A stretch of DNA of 64,000 bases from Bacteroidota bacterium (GCA_024280115.1 JAJRQT010000166.1:44571-108570), one strand, 5' to 3'; shown: positions 18,577 through 28,565, counted from the stretch's first letter. The notes: generated from the sequence alone by a model not told the origin. Program-made: numbers and translations.

Positions 18577-20646
18577 CTATGGAATGGCAAATTCACTATC
18601 CTGTATCCCTGTATTTACTTCTATACTTTCTGCTGTAGCATTCATTTTCGTAGGACCCATCGGTAGTGAAATTGAATATGGAAATTTTACTCCTTCTACT
18701 TCTTTGTAATCTGCCAAATCAGTAGCTTGAACTACCTCACCCTGAGGACTTTGAATGGTTTCACTTGTTCTCAATTTCAATCCGGTCCCGGTATCATAAT
18801 AGTAAATTGTCTTGCTGCCGGAAGGTTTGGTGATTTCAATAGCATATGCATTTTTCCCATCTATTGATTCAATACCATTCAATTCTGTATCTAACCCCAT
18901 ATCTACAATGGCTAATTCAGCGATGATGGCCGCTTCAAATGCCATGTCCTTTTTTCGATTTTCATCGACAGGAACGGGTTGGCCCATTTGTTGAATACTC
19001 GCTTCCGTTCCATTAAAAACCGAGGTCATAACAGCGTTTCCATCCATTGTCACTTTTGTTATTGACATATTGGGAGCTTTACCTAAAACAGTGATTTCCA
19101 ATTCTCTGCCCTGCATTTCAGTTTTCATCACCATTTTTATATCCTTTAAGGCCCGCGCATTGTCCTCACCTCCGATTGCAATAAGATAATTGTCCAAAAC
19201 CTTTGCGGCTGTGAGTCCGGCAGGGATCTCGGCTTTTTTGGGGATATAATCGTTTCCATAAATATCATAGTAGGTAACTTCTCCAAATTGGGTGAGCTTA
19301 TTGGCAATTTCAGAACCTTTACCAACTACTACTATGTAAGCATTGTCTGGCTTGATATACTTTTTGGCCATTTCCTGAATGTCTTCTATCGTTACAGCAT
19401 CCACTTTTTTAAGATAGTTTGTATAGTAATCTTCAGGAAGGTTATATCGCTGAATATTTAACGCAAAATTAGCTATGGTTTGGGGGCTTTCCAAAGACCT
19501 GGCAAAACCTCCAATAATTTGAGCCTTTGCTTTTATTAACTCATTTTCAGAAACTTGTGAATGCGTAATTTTTTTAAATTCATTAATAAATTCATAAATT
19601 GCACTGTCAGTTACTTCATTTCGCACTTCTGAAAAAGCTCTAAAATTTCCAACAATATTGTCAGAAGAATAAGCGGATCTCGCATAGTAGGTAAAGGCTT
19701 TAGCTTCGCGAATTTGTTGTTCTAATCGAGAGTCTGAAGCAGCTCCAAGTATTTGATTGAGTACACGCATTTTAATTACATCGGGGTCACCCTTTTTTAA
19801 GTCAATTGGATAGGTAACACTTATATTTGACTGAACTGAGTTTGATCGGTCAACCAGAGCAACCTCCCTTGATTCAGGAGCCTGAACGCTTTCAAATTTT
19901 TCCAGATTTACTTCCTTTGATTCCCATTCTTTGAAGTACTTTTTTACCAGCTTTTTGGCATCTTTCAATTTAATATCTCCCACAATTGCCAAATAGGCAA
20001 TGTTTGGAGAAAAGTATATGTTATAGTAATTTTTGCAATCTTCAACTGCAATGTTATTAACTGTTTCCTCAGTAGTCAATTCTCCGTAGGGATGATCTTT
20101 TCCATACAACAAAACACTTCTTACATTTGATGAAATTGAACCAGGTTCATCTTTTTTAGTTGCCAATGCCGATAATGTTTGCTTTTTTAATTTCTCAAAT
20201 TCTTCTTGCGGAAATGATGGATTGTAAAGTATATCGGTCATCATTTTGAGAAGTGTTTCTGTATGTTTTGTTAATGAAGAAGCATAAATTCCTGTTGGAG
20301 AGGTATTCAAAGTAGCTCCAATAAAGTCTATCTCTTCATCTATTTCACTTTTCGACTTAGAAGTAGTGCCTGTTCTAAGGAGTTCACCTGCCATGGACAT
20401 ATAGCCAGCTTTTTCACCCTCCCGAAGAGCTTCAATATTAAGGAATAGATTAAAGGCTATTCTTGGAATTTTATGGTTTTCTACAACAAACACCTTGAGT
20501 CCATTTTTTAGTGTAAAAGACTCAGGGGTTCCTATTTTTATTTCAGGCGCAGGCCCTGCAATAGGTGGTTTGCTTCTATCTATTTGAGCAACCAGATTAA
20601 AGTTTAGAAAGAGAATGAGATATATAATGGATATATAAGTTTTCAT
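18577..20646 (-). CDS. M16 peptidase, inactive-subunit type, with C-terminal LolA-like domain
   Basis: About 689 residues from MKTYISIIYLILFLNFNLVAQ, a clean signal peptide; the frame is open 22 codons further but that would overlap the upstream gene. Residues about 40-450 form the two M16 halves. At the place of the zinc HxxEH motif it reads SMAGELL, so the metal site is missing and this is the non-catalytic partner. The last 190 residues (KMVMKTEMQGRELEITVLG, TIYYYDTGTGLKLRTSETIQSP, VEGVKFPYSI) look like the outer-membrane lipoprotein-carrier (LolA/LolB) fold. It pairs with the active M16 gene just upstream. Confidence 0.9.
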   Translation of the reverse strand: MKTYISIIYLILFLNFNLVAQIDRSKPPIAGPAPEIKIGTPESFTLKNGLKVFVVENHKIPRIAFNLFLNIEALREGEKAGYMSMAGELLRTGTTSKSKSEIDEEIDFIGATLNTSPTGIYASSLTKHTETLLKMMTDILYNPSFPQEEFEKLKKQTLSALATKKDEPGSISSNVRSVLLYGKDHPYGELTTEETVNNIAVEDCKNYYNIYFSPNIAYLAIVGDIKLKDAKKLVKKYFKEWESKEVNLEKFESVQAPESREVALVDRSNSVQSNISVTYPIDLKKGDPDVIKMRVLNQILGAASDSRLEQQIREAKAFTYYARSAYSSDNIVGNFRAFSEVRNEVTDSAIYEFINEFKKITHSQVSENELIKAKAQIIGGFARSLESPQTIANFALNIQRYNLPEDYYTNYLKKVDAVTIEDIQEMAKKYIKPDNAYIVVVGKGSEIANKLTQFGEVTYYDIYGNDYIPKKAEIPAGLTAAKVLDNYLIAIGGEDNARALKDIKMVMKTEMQGRELEITVLGKAPNMSITKVTMDGNAVMTSVFNGTEASIQQMGQPVPVDENRKKDMAFEAAIIAELAIVDMGLDTELNGIESIDGKNAYAIEITKPSGSKTIYYYDTGTGLKLRTSETIQSPQGEVVQATDLADYKEVEGVKFPYSISLPMGPTKMNATAESIEVNTGIQDSEFAIP

Positions 20647-20671
20647 CTTGAAAATGGATAAAGGATTCGAA

Positions 20672-22018
20672 TTAATTATTTTCTTGAGATTTAGGTAAAT
20701 AATAGAGCACAACCCTATTTTCCTTATTCAGGTATTTCATTGCTGCTTTTTGAATGTCTTCCTGGGTGACAGCCATATATTTTTCTATTTCAGTATTAAT
20801 TAGGTTGGCATCATTAAAAAAAACATGATAATTTGCCAGGGATTCTGCTATGCCTGCCATCGTGGCATTACTACTATAAAAATCATTCTCAACCTGATTT
20901 CTTATTTTTTGGAATTCTCTTTCTGAAATTAATTCACTTTTAACTTTTTCGATTTCCTTATCCATACTCTCTTCTAACTTTTCTACCTCAATTCCAGAAT
21001 TGGCAAGACCAAGAGCTATAAATAAACCAGGGTCCTCAGTAGCTACAGTAAATGCTCCGGATGTCAATGCAATTTGTTCCTTATCCACCAATTCTTTATA
21101 AAAGCGAGAACTCTGTCCATCAGCAAGCACTTTTGTTAACATTTCAACTGCGTAGTAATCCTTTGCTGTTTGCTCAGGGAAATGATATGAAAGTAATATC
21201 ATGGGCAATTGAATATTATCATAGACAATATCTCTTTTTTCTTTCTTTTGCTGCGGTTCAACAACCTCCACCCGAGGAACAATCTTAGGCTTTTTTATAT
21301 CAGCAAAATATTTTATCACAAGTTCTTTAGTTTTAATTATATCAATATCGCCCGCAATTGAAATAGTTCCGTTTTGCGGCACATAATAAGTATTATAAAA
21401 TTCCATAAATTCGCCAAGTGTAGCCTTATCCAAATGTTCCATTGAACCAATCGGCATCCATTGATAAGGATGTACTGAAAATGACCTGCTAAATGTTTCA
21501 ACCCATCTGGTACCATAGGGTTGGTTGTCATACCTCATTCTTTTTTCTTCTTTAACAACTTCCCTTTGTGTCTCCACACCAATTGAATCAATTTTGGCAT
21601 GCATCAATCGTTCAGACTCAAGATACAAACCAAGCTCTAATTGATTGGATGGTAATAATTCATAATAGTATGTCTGATCAAAAGAAGTATATGCATTATT
21701 TACGGCTCCAGCATTTGATATTAATTCATCAAATTGCCCTCTTTTGATATTTTCAGATCCTTCAAAAAGAAGGTGCTCAAAAAAATGTGCAAATCCTGTT
21801 CGTTCAGGATTTTCATTTTTTGACCCGACATGGTACAGAATAGAAACTACTACAATAGGCGTAGAATTGTCCTGATGAAGGATGACGTGTAATCCATTAT
21901 CGAGGTCAAATTCTGTAAAATCGATTTCCTGCCTCGCCGGCAGGCGGGTGTTATCTGTGGCAAATGCCGGGCTAAAAGCGATCAGGCAGATGCAAAATGC
22001 GTATAGAATTTTGTTCAT
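20672..22018 (-). CDS. M16 zinc peptidase, catalytic subunit
   Basis: 448 residues with a signal peptide (ILYAFCICLIAFSPAFA). It contains the inverted zinc motif HxxEH in GFAHFFEHLLFEGS, and the downstream Glu region REVVKEEKRMRYDNQPYGTRW. The length matches the two-domain half of heterodimeric M16B peptidases such as YmxG/PqqL relatives. The inactive partner begins 25 bp downstream, so they should be made together and assemble in the periplasm to degrade short peptides. The mature N-terminus (TRLPARQE) is encoded by the CCTGCC palindrome at 21928-21944. Confidence 0.93.
   Translation of the reverse strand: MNKILYAFCICLIAFSPAFATDNTRLPARQEIDFTEFDLDNGLHVILHQDNSTPIVVVSILYHVGSKNENPERTGFAHFFEHLLFEGSENIKRGQFDELISNAGAVNNAYTSFDQTYYYELLPSNQLELGLYLESERLMHAKIDSIGVETQREVVKEEKRMRYDNQPYGTRWVETFSRSFSVHPYQWMPIGSMEHLDKATLGEFMEFYNTYYVPQNGTISIAGDIDIIKTKELVIKYFADIKKPKIVPRVEVVEPQQKKEKRDIVYDNIQLPMILLSYHFPEQTAKDYYAVEMLTKVLADGQSSRFYKELVDKEQIALTSGAFTVATEDPGLFIALGLANSGIEVEKLEESMDKEIEKVKSELISEREFQKIRNQVENDFYSSNATMAGIAESLANYHVFFNDANLINTEIEKYMAVTQEDIQKAAMKYLNKENRVVLYYLPKSQENN
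21928..21944. repeat. CCTGCC/GGCAGG palindrome within a coding region
   Basis: CCTGCC, loop TCGCC, GGCAGG, at the junction of signal peptide and mature part of the M16 gene, where it codes for LPARQ. The related decayed forms at 4954-4975 and 49985-49999 suggest a dispersed repeat that has entered a tolerant coding position. Confidence 0.45.
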
Positions 22019-22154
22019 GTGAATGATAATTTGGTTATTCCTTTGAATATAATAATGACTTTATGTATTGCTATCAGTTTTTTTGCAAAATGTTAAAAAC
22101 GATGATTATACAATTTATCCAATCTTTAACTATAGAAATCTTTCTGGTTAAAAA

Positions 22155-22175
22155 AACTCCGGTTATTCCGGAGTT
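22155..22175 (-). terminator. Rho-independent terminator of the acetyl-CoA synthetase gene
   Basis: AACTCCGG, loop of five, CCGGAGTT; on the minus strand the stem is followed by a run of seven T. It lies 34 bp beyond the stop at 22209. Confidence 0.8.
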
Positions 22176-22208
22176 CTAATTATTATTTGACATTTCAGTT
22201 ATCATTAT

Positions 22209-24113
22209 TTAGCTGGCAGAGTCTGTGTCAGCTATAATTTTATCTACCACATCAGGATCGAGTAATGTTGAGGTATCTCCAAAATTGTCACTATCACCGG
22301 AGGCGATTTTTCTTAAAATTCTCCGCATAATTTTTCCTGAACGGGTTTTTGGCAATCCTGGTACAATCTGAATTAAATCCGGCTTGGCAATCGGACCAAT
22401 TATGTTTGTAACGGTAACTCTGATTTCATTTTTAAGATTAGCTTCGGAACGGTCGCTCATATCGCATATCGCAAAGGCGTAAATACCCTGACCCTTAATG
22501 GGATGTGGATAACCGACAACTGCAGATTCAATCACTTTTGGATGCTCATTGATTGCATTTTCCACTTCGGCAGTTCCCATACGATGTCCGGAAACATTGA
22601 TTACATCATCCACACGTCCGAGAATTCTATAATAGCCGTCTTCATCCCTTTTCACCCCATCACCTGTGAAATAAAGTCCTTTAAATGAGCTGAAATAAGT
22701 TTGCCTGCATCGGTCGTGATCGCCATAGAGCGTTCTTAACATGGAGGGCCATGGGAATTTGATGCATAAATTACCTTCAACACTATTTCCCTTTAATTCT
22801 TTACCGTCATTATCAACAATAATTGGTTGCACTCCAGGCAATGGTAAAGTAGCATATGCAGGTTTTGTTGGTGTGATTCCTGCCAGAGGAGAAATCAGGA
22901 TTGAGCCTGTTTCTGTTTGCCACCAGGTATCAACTATAGGGCACTTTCCTTTTCCGATATGATCGTGATACCAGTGCCAGGCTTCTTCGTTAATTGGTTC
23001 ACCAACTGTACCAAGTACTTTTAATGAGTCCAGCTTATAGGGTAAAACAGGATCAATTCCGTATGCTTCAAGCGCCCTGATTGCCGTAGGAGCAGTATAA
23101 AATTGGTTTACTTTGTATTTATCTACAATCTCCCAAAACCTTCCCGGATGTGGATGGGTAGGAATTCCCTCAAACATCAATGTTGTGGCGCCGTCTAGCA
23201 AAGGGCCATAGACAATGTAGGAATGCCCGGTAATCCAGCCAATATCTGCGGTGCACCAATAGATATCGTCATCGCTATATTGAAATACATTTTTGAATGT
23301 ATAATAGGTATAAATCATGTAGCCACCGCAAGTGTGGACCACGCCTTTAGGTTTACCCGTAGAACCGGAGGTATAAAGGATGAATAACATATCCTCAGAA
23401 TCCATTGTCTCCGCGACATTATCAGAAGAAATTCCATCTATCGCCTCATGCCACCAAATGTCACGGCCCGGCTTCATGGTAACGGGAGTTAACGTTCTTT
23501 CTAAAACGATCACTTTTTCTATCGATGAAGAATTTTCCAGCGCTTCATCAACCACCTTTTTTACGGGAATAGTTTTGGATCCTCTGAAATTCCCGTCAGA
23601 GGTAAGCACCATTTTAGCGCTGCAATCATTGATACGGTCAGCCAATGAAGTGGCAGAAAACCCTGCAAAAACGACAGAATGTATTGCTCCGATTCTTGCG
23701 CAGGCCAACATTGCTATAGCAGCCTCCGGAACCATGGGCATATAAATAATTACCCTGTCACCTTTTTCAACACCATTGGCTTTTAAGGCATTTGCAAACT
23801 GGCAGGTTTTTTCATAAAGTTCCCAATATGTTAAAGTGATGGATGGTTCATTGGGATCATTAGGCTCCCAGATGATTGCCGGTTTATTCCTTTTAGTATA
23901 TAGAAATCTCTCAAATATATTTTCGGTGATGTTTAATTTTGCGTTTACAAACCAATTAATATTTGGAGTTTCGAAGTCCCACTCAACAATCTTGTCCCAT
24001 TTTTTTTGCCAGTAAAAAGTATCCGCTACCTGGGTCCAGAATGCCTCCGGGTCCAGAATGCTTCTTTGATATTCATGAATGTATCCTCCAAGGGTGTGAA
24101 TCTTTCTAGCCAT
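22209..24113 (-). CDS. acs: Acetyl-CoA synthetase (acetate--CoA ligase)
   Basis: 634 residues, full length for AMP-forming acetyl-CoA synthetase. Motifs: AMP/phosphate loop YTSGSTGKPKGVVH, acetate-pocket region YWCTADIGWITGHSYIVYGPLL, WWQTETGS, the hinge YYRILGRVDDVINVSGHR and the catalytic, acetylation-regulated Lys594 in KTRSGKIMRR. It activates acetate to acetyl-CoA via acetyl-AMP in the cytoplasm. It is monocistronic, with its own terminator at 22155-22175 and about 230 bp of AT-rich DNA upstream. Confidence 0.97.
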   Translation of the reverse strand: MARKIHTLGGYIHEYQRSILDPEAFWTQVADTFYWQKKWDKIVEWDFETPNINWFVNAKLNITENIFERFLYTKRNKPAIIWEPNDPNEPSITLTYWELYEKTCQFANALKANGVEKGDRVIIYMPMVPEAAIAMLACARIGAIHSVVFAGFSATSLADRINDCSAKMVLTSDGNFRGSKTIPVKKVVDEALENSSSIEKVIVLERTLTPVTMKPGRDIWWHEAIDGISSDNVAETMDSEDMLFILYTSGSTGKPKGVVHTCGGYMIYTYYTFKNVFQYSDDDIYWCTADIGWITGHSYIVYGPLLDGATTLMFEGIPTHPHPGRFWEIVDKYKVNQFYTAPTAIRALEAYGIDPVLPYKLDSLKVLGTVGEPINEEAWHWYHDHIGKGKCPIVDTWWQTETGSILISPLAGITPTKPAYATLPLPGVQPIIVDNDGKELKGNSVEGNLCIKFPWPSMLRTLYGDHDRCRQTYFSSFKGLYFTGDGVKRDEDGYYRILGRVDDVINVSGHRMGTAEVENAINEHPKVIESAVVGYPHPIKGQGIYAFAICDMSDRSEANLKNEIRVTVTNIIGPIAKPDLIQIVPGLPKTRSGKIMRRILRKIASGDSDNFGDTSTLLDPDVVDKIIADTDSAS

Positions 24114-24348
24114 AGGTGTCTATCAATTTTAATTAAAAATACTTTGCGTGAGTAAAGCCCAGGATCATATAATGAGCTTTAAATTAATACAGAATTGAAA
24201 TATATAAATTTTTAATGATAAATGAATTTTCAATCTGCTTTTTTGTCATAAGGAATGCACTTTGCCTTTATAAACAGGCAGCAGTTTTTCATAGGATAGC
24301 TCTTTTGATGTTGATATTTTATAAAATGAGTTGATAATTGGCCTGGCC

Positions 24349-25092
24349 CTAGTGATGTAATACCTCTACTATAACAGCGAGCATGGCACCGAGTAAACTG
24401 ATGAAAATCTTCTTCTTGTGGAAGGTGTGATCAGGACTGGATTCAAAATAGATGGTTGTGGAAATATGAAGAAAATTACCGCTTACAATGGCGAAAATGA
24501 TTAAAAAACCTTCCTGGCTGATCACACTGTATTTATTCATCAAATCGCTGAAAATCAACCCAAATGGAGATGCGAGGCTGAAAATGATTAATAAAAGAAG
24601 CAGTGCTTTTTTATTTTTAAAATTTAAATTCAATACAGACATCAATGCTATTGCAGCCGGAATTTTATGTAAAATAATTCCTATCAATAGACCTGTTCCG
24701 TGCTCTCCGGCTCCGTCCCCTCCTGTATGGATGAGAATACTGCCATCCATGAGCGAGTGAATACAGAGCCCTATCATCAGCATCACCGGAGAAAATCCAC
24801 TGTGATGATGGCTGGGATTGTGTAGGTGACCATGTTCAACACCAGTGGTGATAAAATCAAGAAAAATTTGCATGAAAAATCCAACAAGAATAAAAAGGCC
24901 TATTCTTTGAGGATTTGTTGTCGCAGTAAAAATTTCCGGTAATAAATGGACTATGGTGATTGAAAAAATAAATGCTCCTGCAAAAACCAATAAATATTTT
25001 AGGTCAAATTTTAGTGGTTTTTGGAGTTTAATAATTATTAATCCAGGAATGAAAGCTGCCAAAAATAATGCGATTGAGTAAGCTATTTCCAT
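24349..25092 (-). CDS. ZIP-family divalent metal transporter
   Basis: About 247 residues from MEIAYSIALFLAAF; an earlier in-frame ATG would overlap the preceding gene. Eight membrane helices are expected. The metal-site helices carry the ZIP signatures CIHSLMDGSILIH and GIILHKIPAAIALM, and a His-rich loop (VEHGHLHNPSHHHSG) lies before them as in zinc/iron ZIPs. It should import Zn2+, Fe2+ or similar across the inner membrane. Its start is 2 bp from the stop of the methyltransferase gene, so it is the last gene of an apbE-methyltransferase-ZIP operon. Confidence 0.87.
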   Translation of the reverse strand: MEIAYSIALFLAAFIPGLIIIKLQKPLKFDLKYLLVFAGAFIFSITIVHLLPEIFTATTNPQRIGLFILVGFFMQIFLDFITTGVEHGHLHNPSHHHSGFSPVMLMIGLCIHSLMDGSILIHTGGDGAGEHGTGLLIGIILHKIPAAIALMSVLNLNFKNKKALLLLLIIFSLASPFGLIFSDLMNKYSVISQEGFLIIFAIVSGNFLHISTTIYFESSPDHTFHKKKIFISLLGAMLAVIVEVLHH

Positions 25093-25093
25093 A

Positions 25094-25828
25094 TTATTTC
25101 TTAAGCACAAATATCATTCTTTCCGATTTTTCTGCAATATAAGGATTGAGATTATAATCACCGAAAAGATCAATTAGCTCAAGATCTGCATGCTCAAAAT
25201 ACTCCAGAAACTTTACTCTTTTGATTGTTTTTACTCTTTCCTGAAATTGAAAATGTTCTCCTTTGTCCTCAAATCTAATGTTTTTTACAATGTATTCATC
25301 GCATAAGAATTTTTGGATATGAAAATCGATGCCTTTAATTTTTTTTATCTCTTTTGGAACCAGATCATTGATAACCGTAAAAGGATTAAGAAAATCTATT
25401 AATAATTTCCCGCCTTTTTTTAGTCCAGCTGCCATAGCCAAAATAGCTTGCTGATTTTCTCCTTTTGTCTCAAAATATCCAAAGCTTGTGAAAAGGTTTA
25501 AAATGTAATCAAATCTTTCTCCTTCCCAGGGGAAACGCATATCGTGGACGTAAAATTTGAGTTTTTGATTTTCAAACAGACTCGCAAAAGTGATGTTTTG
25601 GACGGATAGATCGAGCCCTACAACTTTATAACCTTTTTTATTTAAATAAATAGCATGCCGGCCCTTTCCACAAGCCAAATCCTGGATTAGATCATTTTCC
25701 GAAAATTGAAAATACTCAATCAAACGATCAATAAAGTATTTAGCTTCTTTATCATCTCTGTGTTTGTATAGCACATGATAATAAGGAGAGTCAAACCATT
25801 CTCCGAACCATTCTTTAGTTTTCAGCAT
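25094..25828 (-). CDS. Class I SAM-dependent methyltransferase
   Basis: About 244 residues from MLKTKEWFGEWFDSPYYHVLYKHRD, a beginning typical of this Bacteroidota methyltransferase group. SAM-binding motif I is DLACGKGRHAIYLNKKGYKVVGLDLS; motif II follows at FDYILNLFTSFGYF. The frame is open further upstream, but this start fits the family and overlaps apbE by only 14 bp. The substrate is unknown. It lies between apbE and a ZIP transporter on one transcript. Confidence 0.85.
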   Translation of the reverse strand: MLKTKEWFGEWFDSPYYHVLYKHRDDKEAKYFIDRLIEYFQFSENDLIQDLACGKGRHAIYLNKKGYKVVGLDLSVQNITFASLFENQKLKFYVHDMRFPWEGERFDYILNLFTSFGYFETKGENQQAILAMAAGLKKGGKLLIDFLNPFTVINDLVPKEIKKIKGIDFHIQKFLCDEYIVKNIRFEDKGEHFQFQERVKTIKRVKFLEYFEHADLELIDLFGDYNLNPYIAEKSERMIFVLKK

Positions 25829-26864
25829 TGAGCTTCTCAATATTTTTGGAAATACCTTTTGTGACAAAAGAAATAATTTCCCCATTATCACCGCTGTAAA
25901 TCAGGTAAGCATCCAAAGATTTATTATTTTCCAGTACCAATTTTGATTTTTCAACACCCAATACCATAAACGCAGTTGCATAAGCATCTGCAATCATGCA
26001 GTTATCAGCAAAGACAGAAGCGCTAAGCAAGGTTTGAGCAATTGGATACCCGGTTGACGGATTGATGGTATGCACATATTTTTTTCCTTCCTGAACATAA
26101 TAATTTCGATAATTCCCCGAGGTTGCGACCGCCCTGTCTTCCAGCTCCACAACTGCTAAAAATTTTCTTTCATATACATCGACGGTTGGATCTTCAATGG
26201 CTGTTCTCCAAAGTTTTCCGTCATTTTTGGTGCCCCGGCAAACGAGCTCACCCCCAATTTCAACAAGGAGATTATGAATTCCTTTGGTTTCCAGATAATC
26301 TGCAACTACATCTACAGCATATCCCTTTGCTATTGCGGAGAAATCAAGCTTTATTTCTGGAATATCTTTGCAAACCTGATTTTCATTAAAATTAATCTTA
26401 TTAAATCCTACCAGTCCCATCAGCGAATCCACTATAGAGCTGTCAGGCGTCATTGACTTATCCGGGCCAAAACCCCATGCATTTACCAATGGTCCTACGG
26501 TGGGGTCAAATGCACCATCCGAATTGTCATAAACTTCCTTACTGGCTTGTAAAACAGGGAGAAAATACGAGGATTCAAATTCAAAGCAGTCATCTCCATT
26601 ATTAAATCTTGAAATTTCAGATTCTGGAATATAAGTGGATAGTGACATATTCCATACCTTAAGAAGTGAGTCAATCTCCTCTTCAAAATTTTCACCTGAT
26701 TCATTGAAATATTTAATGGAATAACTAATTGTTCCCATTGTGGTTCCGGAGATTTCGACCTTTTGAAGCGGGGGATTATCCTTTTGCCGAATCTTCCAAA
26801 CTACAAAAACCAACGCAATTAGTACAATAGGGTAGAAACGCTTTAAAAAATTCTTTAAATCCAT
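25815..26864 (-). CDS. apbE: FAD:protein FMN transferase (ApbE)
   Basis: 349 residues. A single N-terminal membrane anchor (about 9-25) places it on the periplasmic face. Family signatures are the TTMGTISYSIKY start of the domain, DGAFDPTVGPLVNAWGFG, LDFSAIAKGYAVDVVADYL, LVEIGGELVCRG and the metal-site region HTINPSTGYPI with DNCMIADAYATAFMVLG. It attaches FMN covalently to Thr of flavoproteins such as NqrB/NqrC or RnfG. No Nqr or Rnf gene is in the window; the co-operonic genes are a methyltransferase and a ZIP transporter. Confidence 0.93.
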   Translation of the reverse strand: MDLKNFLKRFYPIVLIALVFVVWKIRQKDNPPLQKVEISGTTMGTISYSIKYFNESGENFEEEIDSLLKVWNMSLSTYIPESEISRFNNGDDCFEFESSYFLPVLQASKEVYDNSDGAFDPTVGPLVNAWGFGPDKSMTPDSSIVDSLMGLVGFNKINFNENQVCKDIPEIKLDFSAIAKGYAVDVVADYLETKGIHNLLVEIGGELVCRGTKNDGKLWRTAIEDPTVDVYERKFLAVVELEDRAVATSGNYRNYYVQEGKKYVHTINPSTGYPIAQTLLSASVFADNCMIADAYATAFMVLGVEKSKLVLENNKSLDAYLIYSGDNGEIISFVTKGISKNIEKLNAEN

Positions 26865-27142
26865 GTTTCATCAAAAATTCGGTGCAATTTACACCATATT
26901 TAAGAATTTTGCGATGATATTTTTGCTTATTAAACAATATGCTATTGTATGAAAACTCTATTTTGAGGTACATATGTGCTAAAAATTTTATTTTCATGTT
27001 AGAAGTTACTTCAACCTCCTTTTCAGGAATTAATATCAAAATACCCTGAATGCTAATTATTTAAAGCATTTAATTATATTTAACGCTTCAATAAAATAAA
27101 CATATACACGTTGTGCTTGTTTGTGTTATATGGTTGAGATAA

Positions 27143-28414
27143 TTGTTAAACAGGATATTGAATTTTAGATTACGACATATTACTACAACTTTGAAAAGTT
27201 ATAAATATCTATTTATAGGTATTTTTATTTTTGGGCTGATGCATATATATACCAGCATCACATCCAAAGAAGAAGTATCGCCCCACTTACCCATTCACCA
27301 TCCGGTGTTGGACAGTTTTATCAATGAATTTAATGATATCGCCAATGATATGTTTGCCAAATCTAAATCCCCGGGAGCAGCTATTGCCGTGGTAAAAGGT
27401 GGCAGGATTATCTACGGGAAAGGATTAGGAATAAAAAAAGTTGGAACAAACGATTCTATTGATGTCCATACTACCTTCAGAATAGCCTCCGTTTCAAAAA
27501 CTTTTGCAGGGGTTCTGACAAGCAAGATGGTGAATCAGGGAAAACTGGAATGGGATGATAAAGTTCAAAAGTATTACCCTGAATTTGAACTTAAAAATAC
27601 GGAATATGCTGATAGGATGGAGATCGGGCATATATTATCACAATCTACAGGCTTAATTCAACATGCTTATACCAACTTCATTGAAGATGGAAAAGATCTG
27701 AATTTCATGATAGAGGCGCTCCCTGAGGTAAAATTACTTGCCGAGCCAGGAGAAATGTACAGTTATCAAAATGTCGCCTATGGAGTAATTCAGCCGGTTT
27801 TAAAATCTGCTACCGGTTTAAATTATAATACCCTAATGAAAAAGGAGATCTTTGAGCCACTCGGAATGAAAGATGCCTCGATAGATTATAATTCTATGAT
27901 GGAAACTGAAAATAAAGCAGTACCAAATTTCCCAAGAAGAGGAGGGTGGTCAAGCGGAAGAATTTCCAAAAAATATTATAATGTGCCCTCAGCGGGAGGT
28001 GTAAATGCCAGTATTTCAGATATGGCTAATTATATGATTGCCTTAACCGGCCATCGCCCTGAGGTCATCAGTAAAAATATGATAGACGATATTTTTGAGC
28101 CTCAAATTAAGACTAACATTCATTGGAAATATTTCAGCAGGTGGAGAAATTATAAAAGTTCATTTTACGGATATGGCTGGAGAATAGTGGAAGATGGCGC
28201 TTCAACTATTGCCTATCATGGAGGTTATGTAAATGGATTCAGAAGTCAATTGGCCATAAACACCAATGAAGACATAGGGATTTGTGTTATCACAAATTCT
28301 CCTACCAGCTATTCAAGTAAGCTTGTTCCGGCTTTCTTGCAATTGCTCGATGATTACAAGAAGCGACTTGAAGATGAGCAGAGTAGCCAGATAACCGTTA
28401 CCTACGATCAATAG
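27143..28414 (+). CDS. Serine hydrolase of the beta-lactamase (class C-like) family
   Basis: 423 residues. A basic N-terminus and hydrophobic helix (about 22-36) give an inner-membrane anchor or uncleaved signal. Catalytic S116-x-x-K119 in RIASVSKTFAG, the YxN motif in MYSYQNVAYG, and HGG in IAYHGGYVNGF are all present. The family contains esterases, D-aminopeptidases and penicillin-binding proteins; true resistance is not implied. It is preceded by a 280-bp AT-rich gap and followed by 150 bp before ruvB. Confidence 0.88.
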   Translation: MLNRILNFRLRHITTTLKSYKYLFIGIFIFGLMHIYTSITSKEEVSPHLPIHHPVLDSFINEFNDIANDMFAKSKSPGAAIAVVKGGRIIYGKGLGIKKVGTNDSIDVHTTFRIASVSKTFAGVLTSKMVNQGKLEWDDKVQKYYPEFELKNTEYADRMEIGHILSQSTGLIQHAYTNFIEDGKDLNFMIEALPEVKLLAEPGEMYSYQNVAYGVIQPVLKSATGLNYNTLMKKEIFEPLGMKDASIDYNSMMETENKAVPNFPRRGGWSSGRISKKYYNVPSAGGVNASISDMANYMIALTGHRPEVISKNMIDDIFEPQIKTNIHWKYFSRWRNYKSSFYGYGWRIVEDGASTIAYHGGYVNGFRSQLAINTNEDIGICVITNSPTSYSSKLVPAFLQLLDDYKKRLEDEQSSQITVTYDQ

Positions 28415-28565
28415 GCATTAGTATAGTCGCCCGGGTTTAAAGTTAAATGCCGTTCAATAACTCTTTACCAGATCTCCTATTTGAGTAATTAACATTTCAA
28501 ATTTTCTTCAGGCTTTTTCTTTTACTCTCCAATAGCATATCTTAGTGGCCTGATCTAATGAATTT

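Noticed and set aside
26776..27039. Minus-strand frame over the apbE start
   Set aside because: Different frame from ApbE, overlaps its membrane anchor; ApbE is well supported.
27143..28414. Antibiotic-resistance beta-lactamase
   Set aside because: The SxxK/YxN/HGG motifs mark a broad family of esterases and peptidases; nothing in length or context supports a true class C beta-lactamase.
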